Shown one piece after another: positions 35,601 to 42,220 of a stretch of 64,000 bases of DNA. How positions within the stretch are numbered: the first letter of the stretch is position 1; each line of letters opens with the position of its first letter. The translations under genes and the position numbers were made by a program. Where the stretch lies: NCBI RefSeq assembly GCF_014203325.1, contig NZ_JACHIV010000001.1, forward strand, positions 3,845,501-3,909,500, in the 5' to 3' direction. The notes below the pieces were generated by a model. The model ran no database searches. It worked only from the letters and a program-made list of their open reading frames with translations, and was not told where the DNA came from. The stretch comes from Saccharopolyspora gloriosae (GTDB taxonomy: Bacteria > Actinomycetota > Actinomycetes > Mycobacteriales > Pseudonocardiaceae).

Positions 35601-38219
35601 GGCTGGGCGCCCGGCTCGTTGCCGGACCACTTCGCCGTGCACGGGCTCGACCTGCCCGCGGGCCGCGCCGATCGGCTCAGCGGCGAGCTGCTGGGCGAAC
35701 ACCCGGACGGCGCGCAGGTTGCGGAGCAGCAGGTGCACGTCTTCGCGGGCGAGGACAAGGTCGCGGTGAACCTGGACCGCGCCACGACCGGCACGTACAC
35801 CACCCCGGTGCACCGGTACGCCGAAGGCGAATGGCTCGGTTTCCGCAACCGGCTCGGCGACGCCGCGATGCACGTGGCGCTGAGCAATCCGCGCGTCTCC
35901 GGCCCGCCGACGAAGATGACGTTGACGTTCATCGGCAAGTCGACCGGCTCCACCGGGCACGGTTCGGAACGCGGCAGGACCGACTACACCTTCGGCAACG
36001 GCCGGATGAGTGTGGCGCCGATCAAGCAGTTCTACCTGCTGCCGCAGCCCGGTTACGGGTACGCGCGCAACGACTCCGAAGGCGGTTCGGTCAAGCAGGA
36101 GCACGAGCACACCACGACGACCACCTACGACGGTCCGGCGTACCTGGTCACCTACGACACGACGACGCTGCTGTCCGGGCGCGACGTCGTCCACACCGGG
36201 GTCGGCCCGTACGACGGGCGCGGTGTCGGCGAGTGGCGGCACGCGCAGGCGGACCGGCGGGACTCGGTGCAGGTGTGGGTGCCCGCGCGGGAGATCGACC
36301 AGGTCGGGTTGCCGCCCGGCTGGGACGACGGTCACGACCGCGCGGACGCCGAGCCGCGCACGTCCGGCGAACGCGCGCCCGCCTCCGACCGCGCGGGCGA
36401 GGGCGACGACGCGTCCCGCGGCACCGCCGAGGAGCGGCCGGTGCCGAGGCTGGTCCTCGACGGGCACGCCTCGCCGAGCGTGCGTCCCGAGGTGACCGAA
36501 CGACTCGTCTCGCAGATCAAGGACTCGCTGCTGCGGGTGCCTCCCGCCGAGGTCCCGCAGGCCGCGCTGGCCCGGTTCACCCGCTTCCTCACCTCCGGCA
36601 TCGCCGACGCCGCGGGACGCGTCGTCCACGGTTCCGGGCAGCGGGTCGCGGCCGAGGACCTGGCTCGGCAGGTCCTCGGTGACGTCTCGCCGCGCGGCCT
36701 CGCGACGTTGCTGCCCGACCTGGTGGGGCTCGGCAAGGAGTGGTCGACGTCGGTGGACGGCCCGCTCGGCTCGACCCGGCTGAGCCTGCTGCTGCGGGCT
36801 CGGCTCGGCGAAGGCCGTTTCACCGGGACCGACGAGGGCTGGTCGGACAACCACCAGTCGAAGGCCACGACGACCACGAGCGCGGTCGTGTCGTCGAGCC
36901 GTTCGCACAACGGCAACTTCTCGCTGCGCACCCCGATCTACACGGACGCGCAGATCGCTCGCTCGGTCGGGGCGGGCGCGATGACGACGGGTTCGCTCGC
37001 GGACACGCGCAAGCGCACCGAGGAGTCGGTCACCGAACGCACCACGTCCCAGTTCACCTCCGGCGACATCGCCTGGTTCAGCCACCCGATCGAACTGGAG
37101 CTGGAGGTCCGCCGGACCGCGCACGCCAACCACGCGGCGCGCGCGCTCACGGGCGGCCTCGTCGACAACATCATGCCCGGGGCGGACGTGCGGCATCCGC
37201 GCGTCGACGCCATCCCGGACGCGGTGCACAGCTACCACCCCGCCGGAGAGAGCGCCCCCGGTGACCGCGAGGCGCAGCCGGTCACCGGATTCCCCGACGC
37301 GCACTACTCCCGCGCCGGCGGCGGCTCGATCGCCGGGGTGGTGCGGGACGTCCTCGACGGTGTCCCGGCGGGCGAGCACACCGGGCAGGCTCCCCCGGCG
37401 GTCCCGCCGGAGGCGACCTCGGCCCGCCAGGCCATCAACACCGGGGCGAGCCCGTCGGCGCTGTCGGCGCACCTGCCGGACGCGCTCGGCGACACCGGCT
37501 ACCGCTTGGACGGGCTCGACCACGACGCCCGTTACCGGACCGCGTTCGGGCAGCGGCACCCGTTGCGGTCGCTGACCTTCCACGTCCGGCTGGAGCAGGC
37601 GCGGGTGACGCCCGCCGGGTACACGCCGCTGGAAGGCTTGGAGATCAACAAGACGGAGGTCTCGAAGAGCTCGGTGAACGACGAACGCACTTCCGGTCCG
37701 ATGTGGAACACGCTGATGGCTTCGGCTCCGCTGACCCTGTTCCCGCGGCCGACGGCGGGCAGCAGCTTCGAACCGGGCACCGCGCTGACCGAGATGGGCG
37801 AGGTGCGCGGCAGCGGCCCGGCGCTGAGCTGGCAGCGCACCGACACCGCCGCCCTCAACGGCAAGAAGACCGAGGACATCGAGCTCTCCGACGGGGAGAT
37901 CTACCTGGTCGAGGCCCGCGCGCGGTGGACCATCACCCCCGGATACCGGGGCGAGGTCCCCTCGGAGTGGACTGCGCCCCGGACCGCGCGGGACGCGGTG
38001 CACGTGCGCACCGACGAGAACGGCTTGCGCGCGATGGGCCTGGAACCACCGCCGAAGACCGAGGACGACTCCGACGCGGAGTCCGACGTGTTCTTCGACG
38101 CGGTGTCGGACTTCGGCGAGGACGTCTTCCACGACGCCCCCACAGACCCGGCCCCACCAGGAGACGAACCCACCTCGGAGCTGGCGCACTTCCTCACCCC
38201 GAGCAGAGAGAACCGTTGA
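29697..38219 (+). CDS. Giant WXG100/CpnT-like N-terminal, multi-module surface or secreted protein (2,840 aa)
   Basis: ATG 29697 has GGAGAG upstream; the extension from 29568 is not protein-like. Residues 1-100 are a helical WXG100/CpnT-N-like domain (IAGAWESLIGAIDETAAAL, FAESYGDHV). Residues about 106-165 are strongly hydrophobic, then Ala/Gly-rich to about 330. Residues about 340-1085 are low-complexity Ser/Ala/Pro/Glu/Arg. From about 1086 there are four to five beta-rich modules separated by acidic linkers (near 1180-1430, 1500-1770, 1820-2215, 2245-2500 and 2580-2775). They share turns such as NTWSGS, TTWFGS and FGWSGKK. The tail is acidic (DDSDAESDVFFDAVSDFGEDVF). No known toxin domain is visible. 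An ESX-type secretion route is inferred from the N-terminus; no ESX genes are in the window. The iron box at 29528 suggests iron-starvation expression. Confidence 0.8.
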   Translation: MPTELPAGLQKALEIVGGQPWPEGDEAGLERIAGAWESLIGAIDETAAALRKSVHGLQEHMRGEFAESYGDHVRGTLLPTLDGLRETARGLADQAQNTAADIQYARIMIVVQLVMLAATIALAWIPGIGQALVAAAASVARVVIGRVLSQVLANIIARAGTTVAGRVALNAASGAVVNEVVELSLDATVQGLQLATGKRTDWNEQFTKGAAISGAVGGAAAGAAGSLVHELTRIGGAALKKSASAPGAGGGLGRDAVRGMDRFADSRAGKEANRALGAGAQGAAALAGDAAANAAGGMQGVGAYTFTSAALESLAGGRGRGRGGAGAYGPVQAAPDVGDAIGGLDSVTTESTGPDLPSAESAARGDTTASDAAAGGDPVRTVSRDAVPESGPERADGVAETRPRAAPDPRLSTVESNSSSAARSTSGAEAIADAVPATRRSDDDSGTAPAPASTTGSDAPRGRSEAEGISSSGARSAEPSQERREESTPATPRERAAALHRESPAQDSAIEDHRNTGFPENTAQNFTAGQRETPVEHRASESARQFAAAERAETATEQTPRDPRSESAEPARGTGHPHPAESGAAQGRNATAGDDTASPSRTSTSAESAPDASARQDSPTADTTTEPAPRVAPQEPAGIAPHDPATADGARHDDTASPQRAVGESARSETAFARPASDSVSSDSTDVLAGEHSRTAPVPHSPVDRAAPSELSSAQDGDAPSAAARARGDSASPPVAPREAAPEAEIAATTATERAPHEQDDTAPAEPRQRDVERAEPHDRETPQEQHRDHRIAPAQPDGTDRSVIQHATDHSDPGSRSETGQREPTIQNETRPPESTIHSITARPEPGARSETDQPGFRQRGDTAQVARDSAERVAPPEQRVGQEGTRSAEPSAVPATTPLPNHSVATHSAPSSAPTTASPSGTASTPGITSAPGTPRDAHTRPATSSDPSGPAGNATRRPVTTSATAETGAAPPDRRPDAPAPPPRAHLRQERAAEPAPRAHEDSAPPAREHAPRSGLPTVPERAHLSDADGIPLRELPTRSRGAELDPASEPDRAPLAATRLQEGSGDVVLDIDGTAPREGPVTERTQRVHDLVRHNAVIADAIDGTALRADARAALHRAEVPAARVDRLLDGLSDIALKDDFKVLTQEGLRLRTGQGADAVEVHVRLRPGDDTSDGASPEPTSGKQDFAHGTDSVAGGAYGKAAGDKQSGPRRDGGFNHFLSLPPPTGTSNPHRTIDPSFGFRGATPQPSWAHGDTTELEHSASYTPPNTWSGSTHDLVHDLVVRRPDRTTASSGTQPGGAKLTMPEVLVQVDAAEAKSAGGPRATFVRGDQGLFDVLSDLVGGHPRWTAATGAVNSPVRNDLLELTGSKSLSHLGNDVLDGSTLTKALEMHDDAGRRRTAQVEIRFRQGGARGFTTPPRPEPATSEAGSQRPGTSAGTSPAERSDPGSSELRPPPDSEEAARSVPATAETSASDETSGSAETARKSGKDAEPDDEPKPTMLTEQGRGYKNEASHTAGSAQPFNVNAGLGLGFTWSLFDKPGTAQPSYTHGDRLDLRLDGRAFRSSGTDRSTVRTVENTAATTWFGSGRLHGVVGDLTYDVTVRFDDGQVRHAGHHVPEGATTWSLAEPDAPDKPADDPGHLAEDNTAPFAPHRVIGAAETHFPNADGLRTALRDRLPAAVLRDDAGTAGNVRASDNEVALRYFTSPRGLLSHSPELNGDGMSFLLNRGTHAGTGTPDDFVRVVIRAVPREGSAVEAGTARASAAGSSPDARDTADASTTDSDDSGSTRPVGLAGSADGVVPPSSAQRRYTPETDRSREGSGWEDTTLRGELQEKGRIDHSETVRGATTAGGGSGVRAGIGSERINRTLEFTAGYNRSFGGEQRTVDSSSGQGRGFGWSGKKFTAHQRPIDYEISLRDNGIVERFTVDGGAATTYRSGRTALTEPATDGNSEYRAVDHDAPARPDGWAPGSLPDHFAVHGLDLPAGRADRLSGELLGEHPDGAQVAEQQVHVFAGEDKVAVNLDRATTGTYTTPVHRYAEGEWLGFRNRLGDAAMHVALSNPRVSGPPTKMTLTFIGKSTGSTGHGSERGRTDYTFGNGRMSVAPIKQFYLLPQPGYGYARNDSEGGSVKQEHEHTTTTTYDGPAYLVTYDTTTLLSGRDVVHTGVGPYDGRGVGEWRHAQADRRDSVQVWVPAREIDQVGLPPGWDDGHDRADAEPRTSGERAPASDRAGEGDDASRGTAEERPVPRLVLDGHASPSVRPEVTERLVSQIKDSLLRVPPAEVPQAALARFTRFLTSGIADAAGRVVHGSGQRVAAEDLARQVLGDVSPRGLATLLPDLVGLGKEWSTSVDGPLGSTRLSLLLRARLGEGRFTGTDEGWSDNHQSKATTTTSAVVSSSRSHNGNFSLRTPIYTDAQIARSVGAGAMTTGSLADTRKRTEESVTERTTSQFTSGDIAWFSHPIELELEVRRTAHANHAARALTGGLVDNIMPGADVRHPRVDAIPDAVHSYHPAGESAPGDREAQPVTGFPDAHYSRAGGGSIAGVVRDVLDGVPAGEHTGQAPPAVPPEATSARQAINTGASPSALSAHLPDALGDTGYRLDGLDHDARYRTAFGQRHPLRSLTFHVRLEQARVTPAGYTPLEGLEINKTEVSKSSVNDERTSGPMWNTLMASAPLTLFPRPTAGSSFEPGTALTEMGEVRGSGPALSWQRTDTAALNGKKTEDIELSDGEIYLVEARARWTITPGYRGEVPSEWTAPRTARDAVHVRTDENGLRAMGLEPPPKTEDDSDAESDVFFDAVSDFGEDVFHDAPTDPAPPGDEPTSELAHFLTPSRENR

Positions 38220-38229
38220 GAATTTCTAG

Positions 38230-38248
38230 TCACCGGCGAAGCCGGTGA
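38230..38248 (+). terminator. Hairpin after the giant gene
   Basis: TCACCGGC-GAA-GCCGGTGA, perfect 8-bp stem starting 11 bp after the stop codon. Confidence 0.55.
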
Positions 38249-38278
38249 GCAGCGACCACCAAAGCAACTGGAACACCC

Positions 38279-38380
38279 GCGGGTTCTCAGCTGTCTTCTC
38301 GCGAGGACAGCTTTTTCCCTCGTGGCGGAGCCACTCGGGAAAAAGATCCCGCAGCGAGAAGACAGCTGAGGTTCCGCCAA
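38279..38380. repeat. Dispersed palindromic repeat, copy 2: two nested hairpins
   Basis: The outer stem CTCAGCTGTCTTCTCGC (38286-38302) pairs perfectly with 38354-38370. Inside it, CTTTTTCCC-tc-GTGGC-gga-GCCAC-tc-GGGAAAAAG (38311-38345) forms a second stem. The outer ends read GGGTTCTCAGC and GCTGAGGTTCC, the family signature. The flank GCAGCGACCA (38249-38258) recurs before the copy at 63.7 kb. Confidence 0.85.
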
Positions 38381-38414
38381 GCGACCCACCAAGCAAAAAG
38401 ACCCCGACCCCCCA

Positions 38415-38849
38415 TCACAAGTCGGATTCGCCGAGGCGGTGCAGGAGGCGGGTGAGCTCGGCGACGTCGTCGGGGTTCCAGCCGCCCAGCGCTTCCCGCC
38501 ACCGCCGCGCCTGGTCGGCGAGCTGCTCGGCGACCTTCGCGCGGCCGTCCTCGGTGAGCACGACGAGGCGGGCGCGGGCGTCGCTGGGGTCGGGCACCCG
38601 TTCGGCGAGGCCGATCCGCACGACGGCGTCGACCTGCCTGCTCACGGTGGACTTGTCCAGCGACAGCGCCCCGGCGATGGCCGACATGCGCATCGCCCCC
38701 TCCTTCGACAGGAGGACGACCAGCGGATAGGCGGTCGGGTCGAGCCGGGGGTGCACGGCGCGGGCGAGCTCGCGGGTGCGCAACCGCGTGCGGCGCCCCA
38801 GTTCGCGCATCTCCTCTTCCAGGGCTGGCAGGTACTCCTCCGCGGACAC
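38415..38849 (-). CDS. MarR-family transcriptional regulator
   Basis: 144 residues. The winged helix is typical: MSAIAGALSLDKSTVSRQVDAVVRIGLAERVPDPSDARARLVVLTEDG at about residues 54-102, with the conserved DxRxxxVxLT wing. The GTG start at 38849 has GGAG 7-8 bp upstream. It stands alone between palindromic repeats; its targets and ligand are unknown. Confidence 0.9.
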   Translation of the reverse strand: MSAEEYLPALEEEMRELGRRTRLRTRELARAVHPRLDPTAYPLVVLLSKEGAMRMSAIAGALSLDKSTVSRQVDAVVRIGLAERVPDPSDARARLVVLTEDGRAKVAEQLADQARRWREALGGWNPDDVAELTRLLHRLGESDL

Positions 38850-39183
38850 CTGGCTCCTTCCGTGCCGAACCGATCAGTTGATCTTACGGCTCGTCTTCGC
38901 TCTCGGCCTGCGCAGCGGGGCGAGCACCGGAACCTCAGCGGCGACGCCGGTCAACGGCTTCGCCGCTGACGAGAACACGATCGACCATGCTGCTCATCCG
39001 GCACGACGAGTTCACGGGCGAGCAGTGGGAGACCCCGCCGCGGATCGATCAGGTCATCACCTGATCACCCAGGGTGCACGCGACGCCCTCCCCGGTGCTC
39101 ACACCCGGTGCGAGACCAGGCATCCTGGGCACCGTGCCGCCAGGCGGCACCCACTGAGGAACCGGAACCAGAGGAGGCACGGC
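38850..39183. other. Intergenic stretch with a short palindromic repeat (copy 3)
   Basis: No convincing gene. GGAACCTCAGCGGCGA (38929-38944) with TCGCCGCTGA (38960-38969) is a short member of the dispersed palindrome family. An ATG-TGA frame of 25 codons at 38987 lacks a ribosome site and is not called. Confidence 0.5.
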
Positions 39184-39342
39184 ATGAGCGAGCCCGACCC
39201 GTTGATCGACCCGACCCGCGACCCGAACCCCGGCGTCGCCGACCACGCCGCCCCCGAGGGCGCCGACATCGATCCCCTGATCGACCTGTCCCGCGACCCG
39301 AACCCCGGCGTCCCCAACCACGCCAAGCCGGACGAGGACTGA
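39184..39342 (+). CDS. 52-residue protein with an internal tandem duplication
   Basis: ATG 39184 follows a good GGAGG site. The protein consists of two copies of an acidic 18-residue unit, DPLIDPTRDPNPGVADHA and DPLIDLSRDPNPGVPNHA, each followed by a short Pro/Asp tail. No signal peptide or membrane segment. I do not recognise it. It could be a disordered acidic protein or a repeat-type peptide precursor; no maturation enzyme is adjacent. Convergent with smpB. Confidence 0.65.
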   Translation: MSEPDPLIDPTRDPNPGVADHAAPEGADIDPLIDLSRDPNPGVPNHAKPDED

Positions 39343-39381
39343 ACGTCCTTCTCCGCAGCGACTTGCGCGGCGGTCGAGTAG

Positions 39382-39477
39382 CGGAACCTCAGCGGCTTCC
39401 TCGGTGCGGGATCGATCTCTCATGCATGCCGTACACAGCGAAATCGGTGCCCTCACGAGGAAGCCGCTGAGAACCCG
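39382..39477. repeat. Dispersed palindromic repeat, copy 4
   Basis: CTCAGCGGCTTCCTCG (39388-39403) and CGAGGAAGCCGCTGAG (39456-39471) are perfect 16-bp arms about 52 bp apart. The outer ends are GGAAC on the left and GAACC on the right, so this copy is inverted relative to the one at 38.3 kb. It lies between the small acidic protein and smpB, both of which end toward it. Confidence 0.8.
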
Positions 39478-39545
39478 ACCGCTCGGGGTGACCTTCGCCG
39501 CTGCCGGGGTTCCGAACCGATGACCGCTGTGGCCACCGGCGGGTC

Positions 39546-40076
39546 CTACGGGCTGTAGCGCAGCACCGGGTCCTCCGGGGGTCTGCGCCTGCCCTTCTCG
39601 GCCGGGCGGCCCTTGAGCTGCCAGCCGATGCCGCGGGCCATCTCGCGTTCGGCGTCGCGGGCCGCGATGTCGCGGCGCTTGTCCCAGTTCTTCTTGCCGC
39701 GGGCCAGCGCGAGCTCGACCTTGACCCAGCCGTCGCTGAAGTACATCGACAGCGGGACCAGCGCGAACCCGGTCTCCCGGGCGCGCACGTTCAGGGCCCG
39801 GATCTCCTTGGCGTGCAGCAGCATCTTGCGGGTGCGGCGCGGCGTGTGGTTGGTCCAGCTGCCGTGCCAGTACTCGGCGATGTGCAGGTTGCGCAGCCAC
39901 ACCTCCCCGCCGTCGACGGTGGCGAAGGCCTCCGCCAGCGAGGCGCGGCCGAGCCGCAGGCTCTTCACCTCGGTGCCGACCAGGACGAGTCCGGCCTCGT
40001 AGGTGTCGACGATCGTGTAGTGGTGCCGCGCCCGGCGATTCGTCGCGATCACCGAGCGGTCCCCGTGCTGGACCAT
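39546..40076 (-). CDS. smpB: SsrA-binding protein SmpB
   Basis: 176 residues from ATG 40076, giving VIATNRRARHHYTIVDTYEAGLVLVGTEVKSLR, the SmpB oligonucleotide-binding fold. Conserved motifs include SLAEAFA, LRNLHIAEY, RRTRKMLLH and the C-terminal basic tail (KKNWDKRRDIAARDAEREMARG) that enters the ribosomal A site. It delivers tmRNA to stalled ribosomes for trans-translation. Neither the usual ftsEX neighbours nor a tmRNA gene is visible in the window. Confidence 0.96.
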   Translation of the reverse strand: MVQHGDRSVIATNRRARHHYTIVDTYEAGLVLVGTEVKSLRLGRASLAEAFATVDGGEVWLRNLHIAEYWHGSWTNHTPRRTRKMLLHAKEIRALNVRARETGFALVPLSMYFSDGWVKVELALARGKKNWDKRRDIAARDAEREMARGIGWQLKGRPAEKGRRRPPEDPVLRYSP

Positions 40077-40223
40077 GCCTCCGACTCTACGACCTCCGCC
40101 CGAGGTCGTGTTCCGGCCGCCATGATCATCCGATCGGGTGGGTTCGGCCCCGACCGTGCGGTGATCGACCGCCCGCCTGCTGGACTGGCCGTGATCGATT
40201 TCCGCCTTCCGGGAGGAACCACG

Positions 40224-41063
40224 GTGCGACTCCGACTCGACCGCCTGCGCGGTGCGGCCCTGCTGCTGCTCGTGCCCACCCTGATCGCGCTCGGCTGCCC
40301 GCCGGCGAGCGCGGCTCCCGTCCGCGACGGGCGGTCCTGCGCGGCGGCGCTGGACTGCTCGGCGCTGGAGCTGGAGCGGTTGCCGCTGAGCGAGCGGCTG
40401 GTGTTCGTGCGCGCGATCCAGGACGAGATCGCCGCCGAGTACATCCCCGGATTCCGGCACTGGCGCAACATCGAAGGGGTCATCCGGTTCTTCGACGAGA
40501 ACGGCTTCGGCGCCCCCGGCACCTGGGTGTCCTACGTGGACGCGGCGATCCTGGAGGGCGTCGAGCGCGGCGCGGCCATCGCGCTGGGCCGCTCCGAGGA
40601 CGACTTCGGCAACCCCGGTTCCGAGCTGTGGGCGGACTACCTGCGCCGTTCGCACCGCGGCGAGCTCACCGACCGGTGGGTGCACGACCCGGCGTGGGGC
40701 AACGCCGAGCAGGCCTCCACCGAGCACGGCCTGCGCTTGGCGGCGGCTCACGGCGCGGTGGCGAGCAGGGTGGACGAGCAGATCTACGAGTTCTCCGAGT
40801 TCTACCGGTGGTTGCTGCGCAACCCGCAGACCGCGTTGCTCGCGCTGAACGAGGCGCTGCGCGGAACGGTCGGGCTGCCGCTGCCCCCGGCGGACTTCCT
40901 GCGCTGGTTCACCGACGTCACGATCTCCGAACCGACCTACCGGGGCGGGCACCTGGCGAGGGACGTCGCGGTGCCCGACCCGGTGGCCGCCCCGATCAGC
41001 GCGTTGCGGCTGCTGCTGGCCTACGCTCCGGAGCTGCTCGCCGACGACCGGGTCAGTCCGTAG
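40224..41063 (+). CDS. Secreted protein of unknown function
   Basis: 279 residues from GTG 40224, chosen because GGGAGG lies 7 bp upstream and a signal peptide follows directly (LRGAALLLLVPTLIALGCPPASA). The mature part begins with a Cys pair (RSCAAALDC) and is then acidic and helical. Trp/Tyr-rich segments (FRHWRNIEGVIRFFDENGFG, FSEFYRWLLRNPQTALLALNE) may form a helical bundle. I recognise no family. Divergent from smpB; its last 11 bp overlap the convergent acyl-CoA-dehydrogenase-like gene. Confidence 0.75.
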   Translation: MRLRLDRLRGAALLLLVPTLIALGCPPASAAPVRDGRSCAAALDCSALELERLPLSERLVFVRAIQDEIAAEYIPGFRHWRNIEGVIRFFDENGFGAPGTWVSYVDAAILEGVERGAAIALGRSEDDFGNPGSELWADYLRRSHRGELTDRWVHDPAWGNAEQASTEHGLRLAAAHGAVASRVDEQIYEFSEFYRWLLRNPQTALLALNEALRGTVGLPLPPADFLRWFTDVTISEPTYRGGHLARDVAVPDPVAAPISALRLLLAYAPELLADDRVSP

Positions 41064-42216
41064 GCCAGCGGGGTTCGGCGAGCGGGTCGATGCCGAGCGC
41101 GCTCTTGCCGATCGTCTCCAGCGCCACGTCGTTGTTCGGCGGGTGGAACTGCCCGGCCCGCACGTCGCGGTAGAACCGCTCCAGCGGCAGCTTCCGGAAG
41201 ATGCCGTGCCCGCCGACCATCCGCACGCACTGGTCCACCGCCTCGTCCGCGGCGTTCACGGCCACGTACTTGAGGGTGTTGAGGTCGGCGGGCGCCAGCA
41301 CCTCGCCCGCCGCGCGCCTGCGCAGCCCGTCGGAGACCAGGGCCTCCGCCGGTCGCAGCAGCAGTTCGATCCGGCTGGCGTTGAACACCTGGGCGGGCTG
41401 GCGCGCCATCGGCAGGCTCGCCCCGGTGACGGTCCGGTTCGTGACGTAGTCGTAGGCGAACCGCGCCGCGGCCCGCGCCACGCCCAGGTAGATCGACGCG
41501 ACGGTGAACGCGAACCAGGCGAATCCCCGTTCCTGCACCTCGTCCCACACCGCCGGGTCGCTGGGCTTGCGACCGCGCTGCACGGCGGCGTCGGGCACGA
41601 ACACGTCGTCGAACTTGACGTCCCACGAACCGGTGCCGCGCATCGCCATCGTGTCCCAGGTGTCCACGAAGTCCAGGCCCGGAGCGTCGCGCCGCAGCCC
41701 GAACAGCAGCAGCTCACCGGTCTCGGTGTCGGCGGCCGTCCCCCAGAAGAAGCCGAGCACCGGCGCCAGCGAGCAGAACGATTTGCGCCCGCTGATGACG
41801 TAGCCGCCGTCGGTGCGCTTCGCCGGGGTCGACGAGGTGCGCACGTTGAGGCCGGTGGCGGCGTCGGTGAGGCTCCCGCCGACGATGGTGCCGCCCGCGG
41901 CGAGCCGGAAGATCGGTTCGGTGGCGGGATCACCGGCGGCCCAGCTCTCCGCGGCCGAGCCCAGGCCGAACACGTGCATGTTCGCGGCCAGCGCCGTCGA
42001 GGCGCAGCCGCCCGCGAGGATCCGCTGGCATTCGGCGACGGTGGCGAGGTCCGCGCCGCCACCGCCGAACTCCGCGGGCACCGCGATGGTCAGGTATCCG
42101 GTCTCCCGCAGGCGCTCCAGGTTCTCGACCGGAAATCGGCCGGTGCGGTCGATCTCGGCCGCCCGTTCGGCGAATTCCGCCGCCAGGTCGGTGGCGAGCG
42201 CGGTCCAGTTCGTCAT
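41053..42216 (-). CDS. Acyl-CoA dehydrogenase-like flavoprotein
   Basis: 387 residues. N-terminal helices (FPVENLERLRETGYLTIAVPAEFGGGGADL), then the FAD segment around SLTDAATGLNV and GRKSFCSLAPVLGFF, and the C-terminal VRMVGGHGIFRKLPLERFYRDVRAGQFHPPNNDVALETIG. This follows the acyl-CoA dehydrogenase fold but is closer in layout to the DszC/HsaA-like monooxygenase subgroup; I cannot see the usual catalytic Glu with certainty. Last gene of the four-gene operon, 4 bp after the alcohol dehydrogenase. With an LLM oxygenase upstream it may be an oxygenase or a true dehydrogenase. Confidence 0.8.
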   Translation of the reverse strand: MTNWTALATDLAAEFAERAAEIDRTGRFPVENLERLRETGYLTIAVPAEFGGGGADLATVAECQRILAGGCASTALAANMHVFGLGSAAESWAAGDPATEPIFRLAAGGTIVGGSLTDAATGLNVRTSSTPAKRTDGGYVISGRKSFCSLAPVLGFFWGTAADTETGELLLFGLRRDAPGLDFVDTWDTMAMRGTGSWDVKFDDVFVPDAAVQRGRKPSDPAVWDEVQERGFAWFAFTVASIYLGVARAAARFAYDYVTNRTVTGASLPMARQPAQVFNASRIELLLRPAEALVSDGLRRRAAGEVLAPADLNTLKYVAVNAADEAVDQCVRMVGGHGIFRKLPLERFYRDVRAGQFHPPNNDVALETIGKSALGIDPLAEPRWPTD

Positions 42217-42220
42217 TGCT

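Noticed and set aside
38987-39064. 25-codon frame near the MarR gene
   Set aside because: It has a natural-looking start and stop but no ribosome site, and no recognisable family. Too short to call.
39343-39545. tmRNA gene next to smpB
   Set aside because: The space is only about 200 bp and is filled by a palindromic repeat. No tRNA-like ends or tag-coding frame is visible.
40090-40223. Upstream in-frame extension of the secreted protein at 40224
   Set aside because: It would bury the signal peptide behind about 30 or more extra residues. GTG 40224 has a well-spaced GGAGG site.
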